From assembly GCA_900769875.1 (NCBI GenBank), contig CAAGII010000006.1, forward strand, positions 1 through 23,695: DNA of 23,695 nt, given 5' to 3'. The DNA is from Clostridia bacterium (GTDB taxonomy: Bacteria > Bacillota > Clostridia > Christensenellales > Aristaeellaceae). The notes under the pieces were generated by a model. It saw only the letters and a program-made list of their open reading frames with translations. It searched no databases and was not told the DNA's origin. Position numbers and translations under genes: made by a program. Positions 1 to 7,268 of the stretch are shown piece by piece; within the stretch, counting starts at the first letter, position 1; each line of letters opens with the position of its first letter.

Positions 1-20
1 CTATAATCCTTCTGGCTCAT
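1..20 (-). CDS. 5' end of an unidentified leftward gene (six codons)
   Basis: Read on the minus strand, an AGGAGGGA ribosome-binding site (plus positions 25-32) lies about 5 nt before an ATG at 20-18. The frame runs M-S-Q-K-D-Y and then leaves the window. The Shine-Dalgarno match is strong, so a real start is likely, but six residues do not identify a product. The gene is divergent from the yqfC operon, so the ~198 bp between the two starts must hold both promoters. On the minus strand a TAGAAT at about 54-59 could be a -10 box, but I find no good -35 for it. Confidence 0.5.
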
Positions 21-181
21 CTTGTCCCTCCTGGCGAGTGTTGGTTTGGTCGCTACCATTCTACCAGGTTTGACTCGATGAGTCTTCCTTTTTGCGTCGT
101 TTTATTTTACAACTTGCCTCATTGCGTCCATTCTGTGTCCATCCGGCCCGAGGGAGGCTGCATGAACGCCTAAATTCGGCC

Positions 182-205
182 TTGCACGCATAATATGGCG
201 TGCAA
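182..205. promoter_or_regulatory. Perfect 8-bp inverted repeat in front of yqfC
   Basis: TTGCACGC (182-189) and GCGTGCAA (198-205) are perfect reverse complements around an 8-nt AT-rich centre. The centre contains CATAATAT (189-196), which resembles a sigma-E -10 element (consensus CATACAnT, from memory) and also CATAAT. The matching -35 is weak (CTAAATT at 170-176, spacing slightly short). The right arm touches the AAAGGAG ribosome site of yqfC at 204-210. It could be an operator over the promoter or an RNA hairpin, depending on where transcription starts. Confidence 0.45.
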
Positions 206-218
206 AGGAGTGAGTGCA

Positions 219-476
219 ATGGAGGGAAGGTGGTTTCCGCGCGAGGTGACGGGCGATCTGCCCCTGATTACGCTCACGGGCTGCGAGGAGGTGCGCGTGG
301 AGCAGCACCGGGGGCTGGTGGCGTACCAGATGCAGGAGATCGTTTTTCGCAGCAGCGCCGGGGAAATCCGCATTGAGGGAAACGATCTGTGCCTGGCGCG
401 CTATGCCTCCGACGAGGCGCTTGTCACAGGCAAGATCGCGTCCGTATCGCTGCAGAAGGGGAGGGAAGGCCGTTGA
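219..476 (+). CDS. yqfC: YqfC-like sporulation protein (YabP/YqfC family)
   Basis: This 85-residue protein resembles the YabP/YqfC family. The middle has the family pattern of a short beta-rich domain (LPLITLTGCEEVRVEQHRGL, then residues ending IEGNDLCL). It lies directly before yqfD and phoH, the order seen in spore-forming Bacillota such as Bacillus subtilis. In that family yqfC is expressed under sigma-E in the mother cell; its molecular role is poorly defined. I chose ATG 219 because AAAGGAG at 204-210 sits 8 nt upstream; an in-frame ATG at 195 has no ribosome site and falls inside the inverted repeat. The stop overlaps the TTG start of yqfD (TTGA). Confidence 0.85.
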   Translation: MEGRWFPREVTGDLPLITLTGCEEVRVEQHRGLVAYQMQEIVFRSSAGEIRIEGNDLCLARYASDEALVTGKIASVSLQKGREGR

Positions 477-1642
477 AGCCCTGGCGGATCGGTTTTGAGG
501 CGGAGGGGCTGAACCTTGACCGGCTTGCGAGGCAGGCGGGCGAGCAGGGAATTGTGCTTGAGAAGCTGACGCATCCGCGCGCTCGCTGCATGCGCGGACT
601 TGTGCGCGAGGATGATCTGCCCGGGCTGCTGCTTTTGTGCAATCGGGGCGGCTGGCGCATGGTCACAGGAGGGCGTCGCGGCCTTGGACGCGCGGCGGAG
701 CGCATGCGCAGGCGTTGGATCGTGCTGCCCGTCGCCGGGCTGTGCCTTGCCGCGCTGCTGCTGGCGAGCATGTTGGTGTGGCGCGTGGAGATCGAGGGCG
801 CGGGCAGCTATCTGGGTGATATCCGTGCGTTTCTTCAGGAGGAAGGAATCGCGCCGGTGATGCGAAAGCGCGATATTTCGATTGATCGGCTCCGGCAAAG
901 GCTGGAATGGAGATATCCGAGGGTGGCGTGGATTGAGTGCGGCTTTCGCGGCATGACGCTGTCCATTCGGGTGCATGAGGGAATGCTTCCGGGTGATCCG
1001 CTGTCCCTGAACGGGCAGATGGATGTGGTCGCCGCGCGAAGCGGTGTGATCGACCGCATCATCACCGTGGCAGGCACGCCCCTGGTGAAGGCGGGCGATG
1101 TGGTGAAGGCGGGCGATGTGCTCATCCGCGGCGAGGAGCGCACCCATGACGGGGCGCTGCGTCCTGTCGCCGCGCGCGGCGAGGTCACCGCCAGGGTATG
1201 GGATGGCGCAAGGGTACGCATGCCGCTGTACGAAACGCGGACGGTTTATACGGGACGGACAGAGACGGCGGATCATCTGTCGCTGCCGTGGTTCAGCCTG
1301 ACACGCGTGCCGGAATGCAGCTTTGCGCAGGCGGACGTGCGCACGGATCGCGTTGCCGTCGGCGGGCTGTTTGTGCCTGTCGTTCTGATCCGGGAGACGA
1401 GGCTGGAGGCCGAAATCACGCCCCAACTGCGCGATATGGCCCAGCTGCGCGCCGAAGCATCCGCCTGCGCGATGCGAAAACTATACCAAAGCATCCAAAC
1501 GAAAGACAAATTGATTGACAAGTGGGTAGAATGTAGTATCATAGAGAATGAGGACATAGAGGCTTTTGCGGTTGCCATGCGCTGTGTGGATATCGGCGTC
1601 AGGCAGAAAACGCAACAGCCTCATGAAGCCGGACAGCCGTAG
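473..1642 (+). CDS. yqfD: Sporulation protein YqfD
   Basis: This 389-residue membrane protein matches the YqfD (stage IV sporulation) family in architecture: a cytoplasmic N-terminal domain of ~80 residues, one hydrophobic segment at about residues 82-103, then a large domain on the far side. That domain includes the characteristic stretch VAARSGVIDRIITVAGTPLV followed by KAGDVVKAGDVLIRGE, which resembles a lipoyl/barrel-sandwich hybrid fold. B. subtilis YqfD is required for efficient sporulation. I set the start at TTG 473, whose last two bases fall in the yqfC stop; an AAGGGGAGGG site at 456-465 sits 7 nt upstream. An earlier in-frame ATG at 389 lies inside yqfC and is unlikely. Translational coupling to yqfC is expected. 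Confidence 0.88.
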   Translation: MKPWRIGFEAEGLNLDRLARQAGEQGIVLEKLTHPRARCMRGLVREDDLPGLLLLCNRGGWRMVTGGRRGLGRAAERMRRRWIVLPVAGLCLAALLLASMLVWRVEIEGAGSYLGDIRAFLQEEGIAPVMRKRDISIDRLRQRLEWRYPRVAWIECGFRGMTLSIRVHEGMLPGDPLSLNGQMDVVAARSGVIDRIITVAGTPLVKAGDVVKAGDVLIRGEERTHDGALRPVAARGEVTARVWDGARVRMPLYETRTVYTGRTETADHLSLPWFSLTRVPECSFAQADVRTDRVAVGGLFVPVVLIRETRLEAEITPQLRDMAQLRAEASACAMRKLYQSIQTKDKLIDKWVECSIIENEDIEAFAVAMRCVDIGVRQKTQQPHEAGQP

Positions 1643-1710
1643 CGCGTGGACGGCGCTTCGGCAGGGCCGCCCGAAGCCTCGCATGCGGCGGAAATGGAGG
1701 GTTCATTCAC

Positions 1711-2706
1711 TTGCTATTCTCAAGAAAGATGCCGCTTTCTGTGGAATCCATGGACGCCTGCATGTCGCTGCTGGGCACCAACGATCAGCATCTTGCGGTG
1801 CTGGAGCAGGAGTGCGGCGTCACCATTGCGCTGCGCGGCTCAGAGCTGCATATATCGGGAGACGAGGCCTCGGTGGAGCTTGCGCAGTGCGTGATTGAAA
1901 AGCTGCTGAGCCTCCTGCGGCAGGGCGAGGCGATTGACCGCAGCCGTGTACGCTATGCCGTCGCGCTGGCGCGTGAGGGCAAGGTGGACAGAATCGACGA
2001 GATTCTCAAAAGCGTGGTCGCCATTACGCACAGGGGCAAGCAGATCCGCTGCAAGACGCTGGGTCAGCAGCAGTATGTGCAGGCGATCCGCGAGCATGAT
2101 CTCACCTTTGCGGTCGGCCCGGCCGGTACGGGCAAAACCTATCTGGCGATGGCGCTGGCCGTGGTCGCGCTGAAAAACAAGGAGGTGGAGCGCATCGTGT
2201 TGACGCGCCCCGCCGTGGAGGCGGGAGAGAAGCTTGGCTTTCTGCCCGGCGATCTGACACAGAAGGTCGATCCGTATCTGCGTCCGCTCTACGACGCGCT
2301 CTATGACATGATGGGCGTGGATTCCTATCAGAAAATGCTGGAGCGCGGCGTGGTGGAGGTCGCTCCCCTGGCGTACATGCGCGGCAGAACGCTGAGCGAT
2401 TCCTTCATCATCCTTGACGAAGCGCAGAACACGACCTCCGAGCAGATGAAAATGTTCCTCACGCGCATCGGTTTCCACAGCCGGGTGGTTGTGACGGGCG
2501 ATATCACGCAGACCGACCTGCCCATGGGCAAGCGCTCCGGACTTGCGGAGGCGCTGGAGGTGCTCAGGGATGTGCCCGGAATCGGCATGGTGCGCCTGAC
2601 CCACCACGATGTGGTGCGCCATGAGCTGGTGCAGCGGATTGTGCAGGCGTATGACGCCTACTTTGGCAATGAAAAGGGGAATGCCCATGAAGCGCTTCAG
2701 AACTGA
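1711..2706 (+). CDS. phoH: PhoH-family ATPase (PhoL type)
   Basis: This 331-residue cytoplasmic P-loop ATPase is the usual length for PhoH/PhoL proteins. An N-terminal KH-like region (about residues 13-70) precedes the ATPase core. The core shows Walker A GPAGTGKT at 136-143, the RPAVEAGEKLGFLPGD signature at about 166-181, and Walker B FIILDEAQN at 232-240. The family is linked to RNA metabolism and often sits beside ybeY; its exact role is unresolved. The preferred start is TTG 1711, 10 nt after GGAGG (1696-1700); ATG 1729 is the alternative and would remove six residues. It overlaps pgpH by 20 bp. Confidence 0.93.
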   Translation: MLFSRKMPLSVESMDACMSLLGTNDQHLAVLEQECGVTIALRGSELHISGDEASVELAQCVIEKLLSLLRQGEAIDRSRVRYAVALAREGKVDRIDEILKSVVAITHRGKQIRCKTLGQQQYVQAIREHDLTFAVGPAGTGKTYLAMALAVVALKNKEVERIVLTRPAVEAGEKLGFLPGDLTQKVDPYLRPLYDALYDMMGVDSYQKMLERGVVEVAPLAYMRGRTLSDSFIILDEAQNTTSEQMKMFLTRIGFHSRVVVTGDITQTDLPMGKRSGLAEALEVLRDVPGIGMVRLTHHDVVRHELVQRIVQAYDAYFGNEKGNAHEALQN

Positions 2707-5119
2707 AGGCGGAAAAAAGCGGGGCGGCGCTGGCAGGCTGTCGGTACAGCTGAGCTCTGTCCGCTTCAAATGCGGGCTGATGATCGCCCTGACCACCCTG
2801 GTGCTGATCATGATGTTCTGTGTTTCCTGCACCCCCAAGCGCTACAACGTACAGGTCAACACCATATCGCATGAGACGATCACCGCGACGCGCGATATCG
2901 ACGACAGGCTGTCTACCGAGGAGGCGCGCAGGAAGGCTGCGGACGAGGTGAGAGTCAACTACACCCCCAATGACGGCGCGAAGGAGGAAACCCTGCGCCT
3001 GTTTGAGGATGTCATGAACGAGCTTCGTCTGGTGCGCGCCTACGGCGAGGGGCTTCGCAGACTGGAGACGGAGGACGCATACACCGTCATTCGCGACTTC
3101 ACCGACGAAGAGGTTGAGAATGCGAAGTCCATGCTAAGTATGGTGACGCTGGATTCCTACCAGATCAAAATCCTGCTTCGTACCGACGAGAAGGACTTTG
3201 GCAACATGGAAACCAGCATCCGCACGACCCTCAAGGATCCGATGAACGAAACCATCATCCGTCAGGGCGAAGAAGAAAGCGCCATCCGCAACATCACCCA
3301 GTTTGTGAGCTTTGGCGGCGTGAAGCTGACGCTTTTGCAGAACATCGTGCCGGCCGTGCTGCGCTCCTGCGTGCAGCCGAACATGGTGGTGGATGAGGAG
3401 GCCCTGCAGCTTTCCCGCGAGAAGGCCATGGAGAATGTGGCGACCGTGGGCTACAAGCAGGGGCAGATCATCATCCAGCGCGGTGAAATCGTCAAGCAGA
3501 ACCAGTATGAGGTGCTCAAGGCGCTGGGTCTGCTGAAAACGAGCGACAGCGTGGATATCAAGCTCTATGCGGGCGGTGCGCTGACGGTGCTTGTCAGCAT
3601 GCTGGCCTTCCTTGTATCCCAGTTCCTGCTGGACAGGGAAAGGCTGCTCAATATCCGCTCCACGGGTGTGATCATGCTGGTGCTTCTGCTGAACATGGCG
3701 GTCTGCATCGGCATTGATAAGCTGGTCAACATCCTTGCGACGCCGCTGCTTGTCAGCGCCATGCTGCTGACCGGGCTGCTCGGCTGGCGCACGGGTTTGA
3801 GCGCCGGAATGGGCATGGTCGTCATGCTCAGCGGCCTTGCCGCCGGCGGCAACAACACGACCTCTGTCATGGTGCAGCTAATCATGGTCGGCATCATTGG
3901 CACTCTCCTGTCCGTGGTGCTTCTGCGCGGTAAATCACAGCGTATGCGCGTGATTCTCTGCGGCGGCATTGCCGGGGCTGCTGGCGTTGTGTGCATGATC
4001 GCCATCAGCCTGATGACTGCGAGCAACCAGTCAGAGCTGCTGAGCAGCTGCCTTTGGAGCATGGGCGGCGCGATCATCTCAAGCGTCATCACGCTGAGCG
4101 TGCAGCCCGTGTTTGAGGGCGCGTTCAACCTCGCGACGCCCAGCAAGCTGCTGGAGCTTGGCAATCCCAAGCAGCCGCTGCTTCGCCGCCTGCAGATGGA
4201 AGCGCCCGGCACCTACCATCACTCCATCATCGTGGCCAACCTCGCGGAGGCAGCGGCGGAAAAGATCGGCGCCAATCCTCTGCTGGCGCGCACCGGCGCG
4301 TATTTTCACGACATCGGCAAGCTGAAGCGACCGCTCTACTTTGCCGAAAACCAGATGGGAGAGAACCCGCACGACCATACCGATCCCTATGTGTCGGCGG
4401 CCATTGTCACCACGCATACGCGCGACGGTCTGATTCTTGCGCAGAAGCATCATCTGCCGCAGGAAATTCAGGATATCATTGTCGAGCACCATGGCGATAC
4501 GCCGGTGATGTATTTCTATCACAAGGCGCTTCAGAGCGCGGGCGGCAAGCCGGTGGATATCAGCGATTTCCGCTACGACGGACGGCGGCCCACCACGCGC
4601 GAAGCAGCCATCATCATGCTGGCGGACACCACCGAGGCGGCTGTCCGCTCGATGAGCGAGCCAACGCCCGAATCCATTCAGCGCTTTATTGACAAGCTGG
4701 TGCGCGGCAAGCTGGAAGACGGTCAGTTGAGCAACGCGCCGCTGACGCTGCATGATATCGACCAGATCTGCGAAGCCTTCTGTACGGTGCTCAACGGCGT
4801 GTTCCACGAGCGGATCGAGTATCCGAATCAGGAAATCCCGCGCCGTGTGGCTGGCCAGAGCGAGCGGAATGAGGAAAAGCAGCCTGCCGCCGCTCCCGCA
4901 AAGCCGGATGAGGCAATGGACAAGGCCGCTTCCCCCGCCAGGGAAGAGGAAGCGGGCGATGCCGCCAAGACGGAGGAACCCTCACCCGCAAGGGCGGCTG
5001 AGACCGCGCAGAGTCCGTCGGACGCAGACGCGCCCGGGCAGCCGGGCCAGGCGCAAGACGCCGCCGACGATCATGCCGCGGCAAAGGAGGAAGCCGATGA
5101 ACCTGATCTGGGAGCTTGA
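2687..5119 (+). CDS. pgpH: 7TM-HD phosphodiesterase, PgpH/YqfF type (c-di-AMP hydrolase)
   Basis: This 810-residue membrane protein has the PgpH order: a short cytoplasmic tail, a first hydrophobic helix (MIALTTLVLIMMFCVSC), a large extracytoplasmic 7TMR-HDED domain, a multi-helix membrane block, and a cytoplasmic HD domain. The HD domain shows GTYHHS, then YFHDIGKLKRP and a downstream EHHGD, the metal-binding His/Asp residues of this class. The family hydrolyses the second messenger c-di-AMP. ATG 2687 is chosen because AAGGGG (2674-2679) lies 7 nt upstream; ATG 2681 is possible. About 90 C-terminal residues form an Ala/Glu/Pro-rich, probably disordered tail, making it ~100 residues longer than Listeria PgpH (~711). 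It overlaps phoH by 20 bp and ybeY by 23 bp. Confidence 0.92.
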   Translation: MKRFRTEGGKKRGGAGRLSVQLSSVRFKCGLMIALTTLVLIMMFCVSCTPKRYNVQVNTISHETITATRDIDDRLSTEEARRKAADEVRVNYTPNDGAKEETLRLFEDVMNELRLVRAYGEGLRRLETEDAYTVIRDFTDEEVENAKSMLSMVTLDSYQIKILLRTDEKDFGNMETSIRTTLKDPMNETIIRQGEEESAIRNITQFVSFGGVKLTLLQNIVPAVLRSCVQPNMVVDEEALQLSREKAMENVATVGYKQGQIIIQRGEIVKQNQYEVLKALGLLKTSDSVDIKLYAGGALTVLVSMLAFLVSQFLLDRERLLNIRSTGVIMLVLLLNMAVCIGIDKLVNILATPLLVSAMLLTGLLGWRTGLSAGMGMVVMLSGLAAGGNNTTSVMVQLIMVGIIGTLLSVVLLRGKSQRMRVILCGGIAGAAGVVCMIAISLMTASNQSELLSSCLWSMGGAIISSVITLSVQPVFEGAFNLATPSKLLELGNPKQPLLRRLQMEAPGTYHHSIIVANLAEAAAEKIGANPLLARTGAYFHDIGKLKRPLYFAENQMGENPHDHTDPYVSAAIVTTHTRDGLILAQKHHLPQEIQDIIVEHHGDTPVMYFYHKALQSAGGKPVDISDFRYDGRRPTTREAAIIMLADTTEAAVRSMSEPTPESIQRFIDKLVRGKLEDGQLSNAPLTLHDIDQICEAFCTVLNGVFHERIEYPNQEIPRRVAGQSERNEEKQPAAAPAKPDEAMDKAASPAREEEAGDAAKTEEPSPARAAETAQSPSDADAPGQPGQAQDAADDHAAAKEEADEPDLGA

Positions 5120-5996
5120 TGTGCCGGTCGATTCCGCGCTGACGTCGCTCATGCAGACAGCCGCGGACTGCGCGCTGCTGACGGAGGGCGTCAAGCGCCG
5201 CTGCGCGGTGTGCGTGCGCATCTGCGACGACGCGGCCATTCATGAAATCAACCGCGAATACCGGCAGGTGGATCGCGCAACGGACGTACTGTCCTTCCCC
5301 ATGGTCAATTACCCGAAGGGCGTGACGGCGGGTCAGGCGGATCATCTGCTGCGTGCGGCCTACGACGACGATGTGGACGCATGCATGCTGGGCGATCTTG
5401 TGCTGTCGGTGGATCATATCCATCAGCAGGCGGCGGAATACGGTCATTCGCCGTCGCGTGAGGCCGCCTACCTGCTGGTGCATGGCCTGTGCCATCTGAT
5501 GGGCTACGATCACATCATGGAGGATGATAAGAGGAGGATGCGCGCGATGGAGGAGGAAATCCTGTCATCAATCGGCATGGTTCGCGAGGGCGAGAGTGTC
5601 ATCACGGACGATATGCTGCTCAGCCTTGCCCGCGAGGCGCGCGAGCGCAGCTATGCGCCTTACTCGCGCTTTGCCGTGGGCGCGGCGCTGCTGTGCGCGG
5701 ACGGCAGGGTGTTTCAGGGCTGCAATGTGGAAAACGCGTCCTTTGGGCTGACCAACTGCGCCGAGCGAACTGCTGTGTTTAAGGCGGTCAGCGAGGGCGA
5801 AACAAGCTTTACCGCCATTGCCATCGCCTCCGGCGGCGCTGCGCCCTGGCCCTGCGGCGCATGCAGGCAGGTGCTCAACGAGTTTGCGCCCGACCTGCGC
5901 GTGCTGGTAACATGGGATGGACAGGTGCGGGAAGCCTCGCTGCGCGACCTGCTGCCGCACGGCTTTGGCCCGGATGATCTGAAGGGCTGCGACTAA
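5097..5996 (+). CDS. Fused YbeY endoribonuclease / cytidine deaminase
   Basis: One uninterrupted 299-residue frame holds two enzymes. Residues 1 to ~158 are YbeY, a metal-dependent endoribonuclease in 16S rRNA maturation and ribosome quality control. Its zinc motif is HGLCHLMGYDH, with H129, H133 and H139. Residues ~165-299 are cytidine deaminase: NVENASFGLTNCAERTAVF carries C221 and the catalytic E223, and PCGACRQVL carries C253 and C256. The linker is only a few residues (about 158-168). ATG 5097 follows AAAGGAGG (5083-5090) by 6 nt. In related genomes ybeY and cdd are adjacent, often with dgkA between; dgkA is absent here. No stop or internal ribosome site is visible between the halves, so a fused product is likely. 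Confidence 0.9.
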   Translation: MNLIWELDVPVDSALTSLMQTAADCALLTEGVKRRCAVCVRICDDAAIHEINREYRQVDRATDVLSFPMVNYPKGVTAGQADHLLRAAYDDDVDACMLGDLVLSVDHIHQQAAEYGHSPSREAAYLLVHGLCHLMGYDHIMEDDKRRMRAMEEEILSSIGMVREGESVITDDMLLSLAREARERSYAPYSRFAVGAALLCADGRVFQGCNVENASFGLTNCAERTAVFKAVSEGETSFTAIAIASGGAAPWPCGACRQVLNEFAPDLRVLVTWDGQVREASLRDLLPHGFGPDDLKGCD

Positions 5997-6017
5997 TTTG
6001 CATACGGGAGAGAAGTC

Positions 6018-6923
6018 ATGACCAATCAAGAGAACGTGAAGCCGTTTCATTCCGGCTTTATCACCATTGTCGGCCGTCCCAACGTGGGCAAATCCACACT
6101 GATGAACGCGCTGGTGGGCGAGAAGATCGCCATTGTCAGCAACCGTCCGCAGACCACACGCAACCGCATCATGGGCGTGATGACCAGAAGCGACTGGCAG
6201 ATGGTGTTTCTGGACACACCCGGCGTCCACACGCCCCGCACCCGGCTGGGCGAATACATGATGCAGTCGGTGCATGAGGCCATGGAAGGCATGGACGGCA
6301 TGCTGGTGCTTGTGGACGCCACGCAGGTGGGTGAGAACGACCGCAAGCTGGCGCACGAGATGGCGCAGAAGAAGACACCCAAGGTGCTTGCGCTGAACAA
6401 GATTGACCTGATGCCGCGCGAAAGGCTGCTTGCGCTGATTGCTTCCTTCGCGGAGGAGGGCTACGACGCCATCGTGCCGGTAAGCGCGAAAACAGGCGAC
6501 GGGCTGGACGCGCTGACCGAAGCGCTGGTCAAAAACCTGCCTGAAGGCCCGAAATACTTCCCGGACGATATGATGACCGACCAGCCCGAGCGGCAGATCT
6601 GCGCGGAGATGATCCGCGAAAAGGCGCTGCTGCACCTGCGTGACGAGGTGCCGCACGGCGTGGGCGTGGAAATGATGGCGATGAACAGGGAAAGCGACGA
6701 TTTCATGGAGATTCACGCCACCATTTACTGCGAGCGCGAAGCGCACAAGGGTATTATCATCGGCAAGCATGGCAGCATGCTGCAGCTGATTGGCAGCGAA
6801 GCGCGCGCCGACATTGAGCAGCTGCTTGGCATGCATGTGAACCTGAAGCTGTGGGTGAAGGTACGCCCTGACTGGCGCAACCGCATGGATGACCTTCGCA
6901 CGCTGGGCTATCAGAGCAAGTAA
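6018..6923 (+). CDS. era: GTPase Era
   Basis: This 301-residue protein is the normal Era length. The GTPase domain has G1 GRPNVGKS (19-26), the Era-typical RPQTTRNRI switch I segment (~43-51), DTPG (66-69) and NKID (127-130). A C-terminal KH domain with GIIIGKHGSML follows. Era binds the 3' end of 16S rRNA and assists 30S assembly, so placement after ybeY fits a ribosome-maturation operon. ATG 6018 has a GGGAGAG site (6006-6012) 5 nt upstream. The gene ends in a short tandem repeat and is followed by a hairpin at 6943-6973, probably the operon end; recO, a common next gene, is absent. Confidence 0.96.
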   Translation: MTNQENVKPFHSGFITIVGRPNVGKSTLMNALVGEKIAIVSNRPQTTRNRIMGVMTRSDWQMVFLDTPGVHTPRTRLGEYMMQSVHEAMEGMDGMLVLVDATQVGENDRKLAHEMAQKKTPKVLALNKIDLMPRERLLALIASFAEEGYDAIVPVSAKTGDGLDALTEALVKNLPEGPKYFPDDMMTDQPERQICAEMIREKALLHLRDEVPHGVGVEMMAMNRESDDFMEIHATIYCEREAHKGIIIGKHGSMLQLIGSEARADIEQLLGMHVNLKLWVKVRPDWRNRMDDLRTLGYQSK

Positions 6924-6945
6924 ATCAGAGCAAGTGAATCAGAGC
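6910..6945 (+). repeat. 14-bp tandem repeat across the era stop codon
   Basis: ATCAGAGCAAGTAA (6910-6923) is followed by ATCAGAGCAAGTGA (6924-6937) and a partial third copy, ATCAGAGC (6938-6945). The first copy contains the era stop TAA, so the extra copies are non-coding. It looks like slippage or a small tandem duplication; no function is implied. Confidence 0.8.
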
Positions 6946-6975
6946 GCCGCTCCCTGCGCAGGGGAACGGCGCTTT
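6943..6975 (+). terminator. Hairpin after era
   Basis: AGCGCCG (6943-6949) pairs perfectly with CGGCGCT (6967-6973); after one mismatch, TCCC (6951-6954) pairs with GGGA (6962-6965). Only TTT follows, so it is a weak intrinsic terminator, placed where the yqfC-era operon should end. Confidence 0.6.
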
Positions 6976-6990
6976 GCATGGAGGAGCTAA

Positions 6991-7268
6991 ATGAAGCGTT
7001 TGCTGATCACGGGAGGCACGGCGTTTGTGAGCCGGTATACAGCCGCATGGTGGAGGTCATGGCGGACGTTCCCCAGCGCAGCTACTTCTGCTTTCACGAC
7101 TACGCGTACCGGCTGGATGTGACAAAGCAAAAGGCCATCCTCCCGGCGACGGTCGCGCTGGAGGATGGCCTCGCGGAATCCTTTGCGTGGTATCTTGCGC
7201 ATCCGGACGATGCGAACAGACGGGACTATATCGGCTTCATTGACCAGGAGCTTGCCATCAGCCGCTGA
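6991..7268 (+). pseudogene. Remnant of an NAD-dependent epimerase/dehydratase-like gene
   Basis: An ATG at 6991, 5 nt after GGAGG, starts MKRLLITGGTAFVSRYTA, the nucleotide-binding N-terminus of an extended SDR/epimerase. That frame then degrades and stops near 7116. From about 7050 a different frame, open to the TGA at 7266, reads VPQRSYFCFHDYAYRLDVTK and continues through LEDGLAESFAWYLAH to IDQELA. This resembles the C-terminus of the same family, recalled as ~300-residue proteins. Roughly 200-220 middle residues are missing and the halves are out of frame, consistent with an internal deletion. The junction lies at about 7040-7055. It overlaps the convergent DUF4317 gene by 11 bp. Confidence 0.7.

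Noticed and set aside
1..120. CIRCE/HrcA site or dnaJ start for the leftward partial gene
   Set aside because: No TTAGCACTC-N9-GAGTGCTAA element is present, and MSQKDY is too short to support DnaJ.
6924..7268. Intact small gene after era (a 96-residue frame from 6978)
   Set aside because: Its N-terminal third matches nothing, while another frame there encodes an epimerase N-terminus with a better ribosome site. A broken gene explains both.
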